Below are positions 1 to 4,542 of a stretch of 5,631 nucleotides of DNA, one piece after another; position 1 is the first letter of the stretch; every line of letters starts with the position of its first letter. Source of the stretch: Actinomycetes bacterium (GTDB taxonomy: Bacteria > Actinomycetota > Acidimicrobiia > Acidimicrobiales > UBA8190); the NCBI GenBank assembly GCA_021798135.1, contig JAJZYI010000225.1:1-5631 (forward strand), given 5' to 3'. Under the pieces are notes generated by a model, which saw only the letters and a program-made list of their open reading frames with translations, was not told where the DNA came from and did no database searches. The position numbers and the translations under genes were made by a program.

Positions 1-23
1 GGGTCGGTCGCCGGTGCTCGCCG

Positions 24-869
24 TCAGCCGCCTGCAGGCTCGCCCGCACCCCGCTCGCCGTGCCAACCGTCGGCGGGGCCGGCGTCGGCGGGGCCAGCGT
101 CGGCGGGGCCGGCGTCGGCGGGGCCGTGCCCCGCGGTGCCGGCGACCCGGCTGTCGGCGGAGGGTCCCGACGCCACGGCCCGCCAGCCCGTCCCCGGCTC
201 GTACCGCCTGACCACGCGCGCCGGGACCCCCACGGCCAGGCTGTGGTCGGGGATGGTGCCGCGCACGACGGACCCGGCGCCGATGGCGACGTTGCGCCCG
301 ATCTGCGAGCCCGGCAGGACGATCACGCCGGCACCGAGCCAGCTCCCGCTGCCGATCGACACGGGCGCGTCGTGCGGAACCTGCGTGCCGATCGGCACGT
401 CAGGATCGGCATAGCCGTGGTTCTGGTCGGTGACGTACACGTACGGCCCCGTCTGCACGTCGTCACCGATCTCCACCCTGAGGTGCCCGACGATGTGGCT
501 CCCGCGACCGACCACGACCCGGTCGCCGATCGCCACGACGGGGTCGGTGAGCATGTGCTGGCCGGGAGCCATGCCCGCCGACAGGGTGACCCAGGGGCCG
601 ATCATGGTGCCCGACCCGATCCGGATCCAGCGCTCGTTGTAGACGGAGCCAGGAGGGAAGGCGACGAGGCTCCCGGCCCCGAACGCCCCGAACCGAGCGG
701 CGCGTGGGTGATCCGGCCCGATCGCGCCGTACAGGCATGCACGCTCCCACGCGGCGTGGACCGCCGAGGTCGCCGCCCGCCGCAGCACCGGCAGCCACCG
801 CGACGACAGCGGCAGCGAGGCGAGGCCACGGGGCGGCGCTCCCGGCAGCGATGGACGGTCCGACGGCAC
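24..869 (-). CDS. Left-handed beta-helix (hexapeptide-repeat) acyltransferase, WbbJ/WcaF-like
   Basis: The product (281 aa) is probably an acetyl-CoA-dependent O-acyltransferase acting on a sugar or surface polysaccharide precursor in the cytoplasm; the substrate cannot be read from sequence. Hexapeptide-repeat turns run from about residue 82 to 218 (IGSGTMIGPWVTL, IGDRVVVGRGSHIVG, IGDDVQTGPYVYV, IGSGSWLGAGVIVLPG, IGRNVAIGAGSVV). The signature VTDQNHGYADPD at 147-158 carries the likely catalytic His151, and the closing IPDHSLAVGVPARVVRRY is typical of the WbbJ/XAT group. The N-terminal ~60 residues are family-variable. The last ~50 residues are low-complexity and contain PADAG repeats. The start is GTG at 869: an in-frame TAG lies four codons upstream, so it cannot begin much earlier, but the ribosome-binding site is weak and an internal GTG near residue 28 is possible. 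It is transcribed divergently from the DUF3048 gene. The family call is firm; the exact function is open. Confidence 0.9.
   Translation of the reverse strand: MPSDRPSLPGAPPRGLASLPLSSRWLPVLRRAATSAVHAAWERACLYGAIGPDHPRAARFGAFGAGSLVAFPPGSVYNERWIRIGSGTMIGPWVTLSAGMAPGQHMLTDPVVAIGDRVVVGRGSHIVGHLRVEIGDDVQTGPYVYVTDQNHGYADPDVPIGTQVPHDAPVSIGSGSWLGAGVIVLPGSQIGRNVAIGAGSVVRGTIPDHSLAVGVPARVVRRYEPGTGWRAVASGPSADSRVAGTAGHGPADAGPADAGPADAGPADGWHGERGAGEPAGG
69..126. repeat. 15-bp tandem repeat, about 3.9 copies, in the acyltransferase 3' end
   Basis: The unit GTCGGCGGGGCCGGC (plus strand) starts at 69, 84, 99 and 114. The second copy has one substitution (GGC to AGC) and the fourth is cut short at 126. Read on the minus strand in the acyltransferase frame it encodes PADAG three times and then PADG, residues 250-267. 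Because 15 is a multiple of 3, gain or loss of units lengthens or shortens the tail without a frameshift. Confidence 0.92.
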
Positions 870-896
870 GCCGGAACGCTAGTCCCGGCGCCGGGA

Positions 897-983
897 GGCG
901 ACCCACTCGACGCCGTGCACCGGATGGCGATCCGGTCGACACCGAACACCGGGCGGCGACCCACTCGACGCCGTGCACCGGGC
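897..983. repeat. 29-bp tandem repeat, three units, in the divergent intergenic region
   Basis: A 27-bp block beginning GGCGACCCACTCGACGCC occurs identically at 897-923 and 955-981. Between them, in register at 926-952, lies a copy with six substitutions, and 2-bp joints give a period of 29. A fragment of the block (GCGACCC) follows at 982. The array sits between the start codons of the divergent acyltransferase (869) and DUF3048 (1079) genes, so it occupies the region that must hold both promoters. The period is not a multiple of 3, in keeping with a non-coding location. Either a minisatellite or repeated operator sites would fit. Confidence 0.85.
919..936. other. Perfect intergenic hairpin (7-bp arms, 4-nt loop)
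   Basis: ACCGGAT at 919-925 and ATCCGGT at 930-936 are exact reverse complements around the loop GGCG. The structure spans the junction of the first and second 29-bp units and exists because of the substitutions in the diverged second unit. There is no T-run on either side, so it does not look like a classical terminator. It could be a protein-binding dyad between the divergent genes or a chance product of GC-rich repeats. Confidence 0.5.
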
Positions 984-1065
984 GACCCGAGGTATCGTGC
1001 TGGCGCCACGGCACGCGGCCGGTCTCGTCGCTCGCCGCGCCGACCCGCTCGCCGGCCGACCCGGC

Positions 1066-1070
1066 AGGAG
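1066..1070 (+). promoter_or_regulatory. Ribosome binding site of the DUF3048 gene
   Basis: AGGAG lies 8 nt before the ATG at 1079. It decides the start: the frame is open back to an ATG at 704, but that would add 125 Arg/Pro-rich residues running over the acyltransferase gene and the 29-bp array. Starting at 1079 instead leaves a normal N-terminal cytoplasmic segment and membrane anchor. Confidence 0.85.
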
Positions 1071-1078
1071 ATCCTCCG

Positions 1079-2326
1079 ATGACGCCCCCAGGCCCCGCCG
1101 GCCCAGACCAGCCCCCTGTGCCCGCCCGGCGCCAACGCGGTGCCCATGCCCGGGCGCGCCACCGGGCACGGACCCCTGGGACGAGCCGGCCAGGGGCACG
1201 AGCGGTCAGCACCGGGGCTGCCGCCCTGGTGTCGCTGGCCGTCGTCGTCGGGGCCGCGGCCGTACCGGTGGCTGTGGCACGCGGGCACGCCCCGGCACCT
1301 GTCCGGCCTCGGCCCGCCCCCGTCCACCATCGGCACCACCAGGCTGTTGCCGCCTCGGGCGCGCTCTGCCCGCTGACGGGCGCTCCCGCGCCGGGCGGCA
1401 CCGTCCCGGCGCGTCCCGCCCTGGCTGTCAAGGTGGACAACTATCCGACGGCCCGGCCGCAGTCGGCGCTCGACCAGGCCGACATCGTCTTCGAAGAGCC
1501 GGTGGAGGGCTTCATCACCCGGTTGGTGGCGGTCTTCCAGTGCTCGTCGCCGCCGCTCATCGGGCCGGTCCGCTCGGCCCGCCAGCCCGACGTCGGCATC
1601 GCCGACCTACTGAGCCACCCGTTGCTGGTGCACGCGGGCGGCATCAACCCCATCCTGGCCATGTTGAACGCCGCCAACCTGACGAACGTGGACCTGGTGT
1701 TCCGCTACTCGGACCTGCCCGTCCACCCGCCGGGGCGCTATCCGCCCTACGACACCTACGTCTCGGCACAGCAGATGTGGCGGCTGGCGCCGTCGGACAC
1801 CTCGCCACCGGCGGCGGTGTTCACGTACAGCAGGGCGGTCCCGTCCGGCGCTGCGCCGACCGCCACGGTCCACATCCCCTTCTCGGGCACGAGCAACGCG
1901 ACGTGGGCGTGGGTGGGGGCGGACCGCCAGTGGCAGCTCTCGTACTCCGGGACCCCGGCGACGACCCTGAGCGGCCCGACGATCGACGGCGCTGCCGCCC
2001 CGATCCGCGTGGCCAACGTCGTTGCCATGCACGTCCTCACCCACCTGGGCCCGTACGTCGAGGACGCGGCCGGCGCCCACGACGTGTACGTCACCGCCAC
2101 GGGAAGCGGCCCGGTCACGGTGTTCCGCGACGGCGTCGCCATCAGCGGAACCTGGCATCGCCGGTCGCTCTCGTCGCCGCTGCGCCTGCTCGACAAGGCC
2201 GGCGAGACGATCCCGCTCGCCCCGGGCGAGACGTGGGTGGAACTGGTCCCATCGGTGATCCCCATCACCACGACGGCGCCGGCCACGTCAGGCTCCGGGT
2301 CGGCGGGGACCACCGCAGCAGGCTGA
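1079..2326 (+). CDS. Membrane-anchored DUF3048 (YerB-family) protein
   Basis: The product (415 aa) has a basic Pro/Arg-rich cytoplasmic N-terminus (1-42), one hydrophobic segment (about 43-67, signal anchor or uncleaved signal), a Pro/His-rich linker, and then the DUF3048 domain. Family hallmarks are CPLTG at 97-101, ALAVKVDNYPTARPQSALDQ at 114-133, ADIVFEEPVEGFITRLVAVF at 134-153, IGPVRSARQPD at 161-171 and HAGG at 185-188. The C-terminal module has VAMHVLTHLG (315-324) and GPVTVFRDGVAISGTWHR (344-361), and ends with PGETWVELVP (382-391) and a Ser/Thr/Gly tail. Bacillus YerB is a lipoprotein; here no lipobox cysteine follows the hydrophobic stretch, so anchoring is by the helix. Cys97 and Cys155 could form a disulfide outside the cell. 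The biochemical role of the family is not established; cell-envelope function is inference. The gene converges on recA. Confidence 0.93.
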   Translation: MTPPGPAGPDQPPVPARRQRGAHARARHRARTPGTSRPGARAVSTGAAALVSLAVVVGAAAVPVAVARGHAPAPVRPRPAPVHHRHHQAVAASGALCPLTGAPAPGGTVPARPALAVKVDNYPTARPQSALDQADIVFEEPVEGFITRLVAVFQCSSPPLIGPVRSARQPDVGIADLLSHPLLVHAGGINPILAMLNAANLTNVDLVFRYSDLPVHPPGRYPPYDTYVSAQQMWRLAPSDTSPPAAVFTYSRAVPSGAAPTATVHIPFSGTSNATWAWVGADRQWQLSYSGTPATTLSGPTIDGAAAPIRVANVVAMHVLTHLGPYVEDAAGAHDVYVTATGSGPVTVFRDGVAISGTWHRRSLSSPLRLLDKAGETIPLAPGETWVELVPSVIPITTTAPATSGSGSAGTTAAG

Positions 2327-2426
2327 GCCGCAGCCGAGGACGGCCGGCGCGCAACCCGGTCCTCACGGCAGCACCGCGACAGCAGCACAGCGACAGCGAC
2401 ACCGCGGTGGTGGATATCCGGAGCAG

Positions 2427-2454
2427 GGTGGCGGCAGCCGGCGACCCGGCCACC
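2427..2454 (+). terminator. Candidate hairpin downstream of the DUF3048 gene
   Basis: GGTGG at 2427-2431 can pair with CCACC at 2450-2454, and inside it CCGG at 2438-2441 pairs with CCGG at 2446-2449 around the loop CGAC. The stem has a 6-nt bulge. It lies about 100 bp past the DUF3048 stop codon, with no T-run. It is a plausible but weak terminator, and GC-rich DNA gives such structures by chance. A separate 10-bp palindrome, CACCGCGGTG, is at 2400-2409. Confidence 0.3.
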
Positions 2455-2476
2455 GTCACCGACTGCCACGGGCCGG

Positions 2477-2508
2477 CAGCCCGGCAGCATCAGCGAGCTG
2501 CGGGGCTG
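2477..2508 (-). terminator. Likely recA terminator hairpin between convergent genes
   Basis: CAGCCCGGCAGC (2477-2488) pairs with GCTGCGGGGCTG (2497-2508) around an 8-nt loop, giving 12-bp arms with a single G-G mismatch (C-C on the other strand). It begins 10 bp past the recA stop codon on the recA strand and is symmetric enough to work for the convergent DUF3048 transcript as well. There is no uridine tract, as is common for actinobacterial terminators. It is the strongest stem I found in the 192-bp gap. Confidence 0.6.
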
Positions 2509-2518
2509 ATCCTCACCG

Positions 2519-3568
2519 TCAGTCCTCGACGGGCGCTTCGACCGCGGGCACGGGCACGGCGTCGTCGACCTCCGTGCCGGCACCGCCGTCGGACGCCAAC
2601 GCCGCGCGCACCCGCTCGTTGATCTCCACCATCAGCTCGGGCGTCTCCCGAAGGAACTGCTTGACGTTCTCACGGCCCTGGCCGAGCTGCTCGCCTTCGT
2701 ACGTGAACCAGGCGCCCGACTTCTTCACCAGCCCCAGGTCCACGGCCACGTCGAGCAGCGACCCCTCACGGCTGATCCCCGTGCCGTACATGATGTCGAA
2801 CTCGGCGGTCTTGAACGGGGGGCTCACCTTGTTCTTGACGATCTTGACCCGGGTCCGGCTGCCGATCACCTCGGCGCCGTCCTTGATGGCCTCGACCCGG
2901 CGGATGTCGATGCGCACCGACGCGTAGAACTTGAGCGCCCTGCCGCCCGGCGTGACCTCGGGCGACCCGTAGATGACCCCCACCTTCTCGCGGAGCTGGT
3001 TGATGAAGACGGCGATGGTCTTGGACTTGCTGAGGCTGCCCGTCAGCTTCCGCAGGGCCTGCGACATGAGCCTGGCCTGCAGGCCGACGTGGGTGTCCCC
3101 CATCTCACCTTCGATCTCCGCCCGGGGCGTGAGCGCGGCCACCGAGTCGATCACGAGCACGTCGAGCGCTCCGGAGCGGATCAGCATGTCGGAGATCTCG
3201 AGTGCCTGCTCCCCAGTGTCGGGCTGCGAGATCAGCAGGTCGTCGATGTTGACCCCGATGGCCTTGGCGTAGGCCGGGTCCATGGCGTGCTCGGCGTCCA
3301 CGTAGGCGCAGATGCCGCCGTTGCGCTGGGCCTCGGCCACCACGTGCATGGCCAGGGTCGACTTGCCCGACGACTCGGGACCGTAGATCTCCACGATCCG
3401 GCCGCGGGGAAGGCCGCCGACACCCAGGGCACGGTCCAGGGCCATGGCTCCGGTGGGGATGGACTCCACGGCCATGTGGAGGTTCTCCCCCATGCGCATG
3501 ATGGAGCCCTTGCCGAACTGCTTTTCGATCTGGCCGAGGGCCATGTCCAGCGCCTTGTCACGTTCCAT
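2519..3568 (-). CDS. recA: Recombinase RecA
   Basis: RecA (349 aa, normal length) is an ATP-dependent cytoplasmic strand-exchange protein that forms filaments on single-stranded DNA and triggers LexA self-cleavage. Visible features, in order: N-terminal oligomerisation helix with the QFGKGSIMRMGE motif (17-28), Walker A GPESSGKST (63-71), DAEHA with the catalytic Glu93, Walker B LDVLVIDSVAAL (135-146), loop L1 around EIEGEMGDTH (151-160), loop L2 QLREKVGVIYGSPEVTPGG (191-209), the core to about residue 325, and a short acidic tail ending APVED. No intein or frameshift is present. Tyr200 occupies the L2 position that is Phe203 in E. coli. The ATG at 3568 is chosen because MERDKALDMALGQIEKQFGK is the family N-terminus and a good ribosome-binding site precedes it; the frame is open to 3652, but the extra residues are unlike RecA. 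No recX follows; the next gene converges. SOS control is indicated by the upstream operator. Confidence 0.99.
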   Translation of the reverse strand: MERDKALDMALGQIEKQFGKGSIMRMGENLHMAVESIPTGAMALDRALGVGGLPRGRIVEIYGPESSGKSTLAMHVVAEAQRNGGICAYVDAEHAMDPAYAKAIGVNIDDLLISQPDTGEQALEISDMLIRSGALDVLVIDSVAALTPRAEIEGEMGDTHVGLQARLMSQALRKLTGSLSKSKTIAVFINQLREKVGVIYGSPEVTPGGRALKFYASVRIDIRRVEAIKDGAEVIGSRTRVKIVKNKVSPPFKTAEFDIMYGTGISREGSLLDVAVDLGLVKKSGAWFTYEGEQLGQGRENVKQFLRETPELMVEINERVRAALASDGGAGTEVDDAVPVPAVEAPVED

Positions 3569-3578
3569 GCCGGTGTCT

Positions 3579-3584
3579 CTCCTC
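3579..3584 (-). promoter_or_regulatory. Ribosome binding site of recA
   Basis: On the minus strand GAGGAG lies 10 nt before the ATG at 3568. It supports this start over the longer in-frame alternative at 3652. Confidence 0.8.
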
Positions 3585-3600
3585 ACTCGTGCAGCCGTTG

Positions 3601-3650
3601 CCGTCGCTCCGACGGGGCCCGACCGTAGGAGCGGGGTGTGACAGCCCCGC
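3601..3650 (-). promoter_or_regulatory. Two hairpins in the recA mRNA leader
   Basis: CCGTCG (3601-3606) and CGACGG (3610-3615) form a perfect 6-bp stem with a 3-nt loop. GCGGGG (3631-3636) and CCCCGC (3645-3650) form a second perfect 6-bp stem with an 8-nt loop. Both fall in the roughly 140-nt leader between the candidate -10 and the recA start; the nearer one lies 16 nt upstream of the ribosome-binding site. They may influence translation or mRNA stability. No uridine tract follows, so classical attenuation is not supported. Confidence 0.4.
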
Positions 3651-3711
3651 ACCCACCCGGTCCGGTCCGGCCCCCGGTGCGGCGGCGGCGCTCGGCCCTC
3701 GTACTCCCACG

Positions 3712-3717
3712 AGTGTA
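3712..3717 (-). promoter_or_regulatory. Candidate -10 element of the recA promoter
   Basis: On the minus strand TACACT lies 3 nt downstream of the LexA box and fits the actinobacterial TANNNT pattern. The operator would then fall in the -35 to -10 spacer, where bound LexA blocks RNA polymerase. No good -35 hexamer is visible at 16-19 nt; GTGCAC at 17 nt is a poor match. Confidence 0.5.
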
Positions 3718-3720
3718 GTT

Positions 3721-3736
3721 ACGAACAGGTGTTCGT
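3721..3736. promoter_or_regulatory. LexA operator (SOS box) upstream of recA
   Basis: ACGAACAGGTGTTCGT contains the CGAAC-N4-GTTCG core of the Bacillus/mycobacterial LexA box, with perfect 6-bp arms (ACGAAC and GTTCGT). It sits upstream of recA, a classic SOS gene, and next to a candidate -10. Its near edge is about 150 bp from the recA start codon, implying a long leader. I saw no other such box in the window. LexA normally dissociates when RecA filaments stimulate its self-cleavage, giving feedback induction of recA. Confidence 0.93.
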
Positions 3737-3793
3737 GCACGCACCCCGCCGGCCGGCGGCACGGCAGCGGCGGGCGCCGTGCCGTCGCCGCCG

Positions 3794-3895
3794 CCGTGGT
3801 CCGGGTGACGCCGTGGTCCGGGTGACGCCGTGGTCCGGGTGACGCCGTGGTCCGGGTGACGCCGTGGTCCGGGTGACGCCGTGGTCCGGGTGACG
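3794..3895. repeat. Six exact 17-bp tandem repeats between thpR and the recA operator
   Basis: The unit CCGTGGTCCGGGTGACG starts at 3794, 3811, 3828, 3845, 3862 and 3879, all six copies identical and head to tail. A decayed fragment (CCG then CGGGTGA) follows to about 3905. The array begins 57 bp beyond the LexA box and ends 13 bp before the thpR stop codon, so it lies in the thpR 3' untranslated region and upstream of the recA promoter. There are no spacers, so it is not CRISPR. Perfect identity implies recent expansion or active homogenisation. The unit has no strong internal dyad. Confidence 0.95.
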
Positions 3896-3908
3896 CCGCG
3901 GGTGATCC

Positions 3909-4439
3909 TCACGGCCTGGCCAGCCAGACGCGGTGCAGGACCCGGTGACGCGCGCCGCCGGCCCCCAGCACGGAGGCCACCAGCGCCAGCCCGGGGACCA
4001 CGAACCGCTCCGCCACGGGCGCGCCGGCGCCGGGAAGGCCCGGCCACCTGCCCGACCCCCTGGCCCGGGCCACCGTGATGTGGCCCACGAACGGGTGGTC
4101 CGACACCGGGGCCCACCGCGAGACCGCCCAGCTCGCGGCCTCGGCCAGGTCGTCGAGACCGGCGACGGGCACCTGCAGGACCCGTCCGCCGGCGAAGCCC
4201 GCCGTCGCCGGGCCGACGACCGCCTCGGGTTCGCCGGCCCCGAGCCCGCGCAGCCGGCCGGGGACGAGACCGAGAGCAGCGGCGACCCCGCCGACATCGG
4301 CCACCTCGCCGAGGAAGCGCAGGGTGACGTGCCACTGTTCCGGCGGCGCCCACCGCACGCCCGGGTGCTCGGGCCGCGGCACACGCTCGAGGGCAGCGAC
4401 GACGTGCCGCGGGGGCGCCACGGCCACGAACAGCCGCAT
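3909..4439 (-). CDS. thpR: RNA 2',3'-cyclic phosphodiesterase (2'-5' RNA ligase family)
   Basis: The product (176 aa, usual length) is a member of the 2H phosphoesterase superfamily, also called LigT, a cytoplasmic enzyme. It hydrolyses 2',3'-cyclic phosphate RNA ends to 2'-phosphate and can join tRNA halves by a 2'-5' bond in vitro. Both catalytic HxTx motifs are present: HVTL at 37-40 (in WHVTLRFLG) and HITV at 120-123 (in GHITVARARG). The N-terminus MRLFVAVAPP matches the family strand MRLFVAL.P. The start is GTG at 4442 or ATG at 4439, which are adjacent; ATG is preferred because it gives the family N-terminus, and the ribosome-binding site is poor for both. Neighbours: recA downstream on the same strand and a membrane protein gene 103 bp upstream. 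The order thpR-recA resembles the cinA-ligT-recA cluster of Deinococcus; cinA is not in this window. Confidence 0.95.
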   Translation of the reverse strand: MRLFVAVAPPRHVVAALERVPRPEHPGVRWAPPEQWHVTLRFLGEVADVGGVAAALGLVPGRLRGLGAGEPEAVVGPATAGFAGGRVLQVPVAGLDDLAEAASWAVSRWAPVSDHPFVGHITVARARGSGRWPGLPGAGAPVAERFVVPGLALVASVLGAGGARHRVLHRVWLARP

Positions 4440-4486
4440 CACCCGCGAGCCCCCGCGTGAGCGGCGCCGGCACCCGGACGAGCCGG

Positions 4487-4521
4487 GCCGCGGCAGTGCC
4501 GCTCGGCGGGCGCTGCGCCCG
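4487..4521 (-). terminator. Candidate twin hairpins downstream of the TIG-domain gene
   Basis: GCGGC (4490-4494) pairs with GCCGC (4498-4502) around AGT, extended by GCC/GGC with a 2-nt bulge. CGGGCG (4507-4512) pairs with CGCCCG (4516-4521) around CTG. They lie in the 103-bp gap between the TIG gene stop at 4543 and the thpR start on the same strand. There is no T-run. They may end TIG-gene transcription or be incidental to the GC-rich sequence. Confidence 0.3.
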
Positions 4522-4542
4522 GCGGTGTGCCGGTCACGCCGG

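Larger units (their letters stand above)
3569..3908. other. 340-bp gene-free region: recA leader, promoter, operator and repeat array
   Basis: From the recA start outward it holds the ribosome-binding site (3579-3584), two hairpins (3601-3615 and 3631-3650), a GC-rich stretch with the direct repeat GGTCC-GGTCC near 3660-3669, a candidate -10 (3712-3717), the LexA box (3721-3736), a 57-bp spacer of no recognisable content, six 17-bp repeats (3794-3895) and 13 bp to the thpR stop. The AT-richer island around 3712-3736 stands out from its surroundings, as expected for a promoter. Open frames cross the region in several phases only because GC-rich DNA lacks stops. Confidence 0.8.

Noticed and set aside
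993..998. TATCGT as a -10 element for the DUF3048 gene
   Set aside because: Fits TANNNT, but no acceptable -35 is seen at 16-19 nt; too weak to annotate.
704..1078. 125-residue N-terminal extension of the DUF3048 protein
   Set aside because: It overlaps the acyltransferase gene and the repeat array, its composition is not protein-like, and the good ribosome-binding site at 1066-1070 points to 1079.
60..1082. 340-codon plus-strand open frame opposite the acyltransferase
   Set aside because: Antisense shadow; the minus strand carries clear hexapeptide repeats and the plus translation is Arg/Pro/His-rich.
463..1440. 325-codon minus-strand open frame across the acyltransferase 5' half, the intergenic region and the DUF3048 5' part
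   Set aside because: It runs through two well-supported genes and the 29-bp array; low-complexity Arg/Ala/Gly composition with no domain.
2400..2409. Palindrome CACCGCGGTG in the convergent gap as an operator
   Set aside because: Only 10 bp, lies downstream of both genes, and such palindromes are expected by chance in DNA this GC-rich.
973..2622. 549-codon plus-strand open frame overlapping the DUF3048 gene
   Set aside because: Arg/Pro/Gly-rich translation without any family motif, in another frame of a gene with clear DUF3048 hallmarks; an artefact of GC-rich DNA.
3569..3652. 28-residue N-terminal extension of RecA
   Set aside because: It crosses the ribosome-binding site and leader hairpins, and the family N-terminus begins at the ATG at 3568.
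3794..3895. CRISPR array
   Set aside because: Units are 17 bp and directly abutting with no spacers; no cas genes are present.
3583..4473. 296-codon minus-strand open frame through the recA control region and thpR
   Set aside because: Passes through the 17-bp array as a periodic peptide and lies in another frame of thpR, which has both HxTx motifs.
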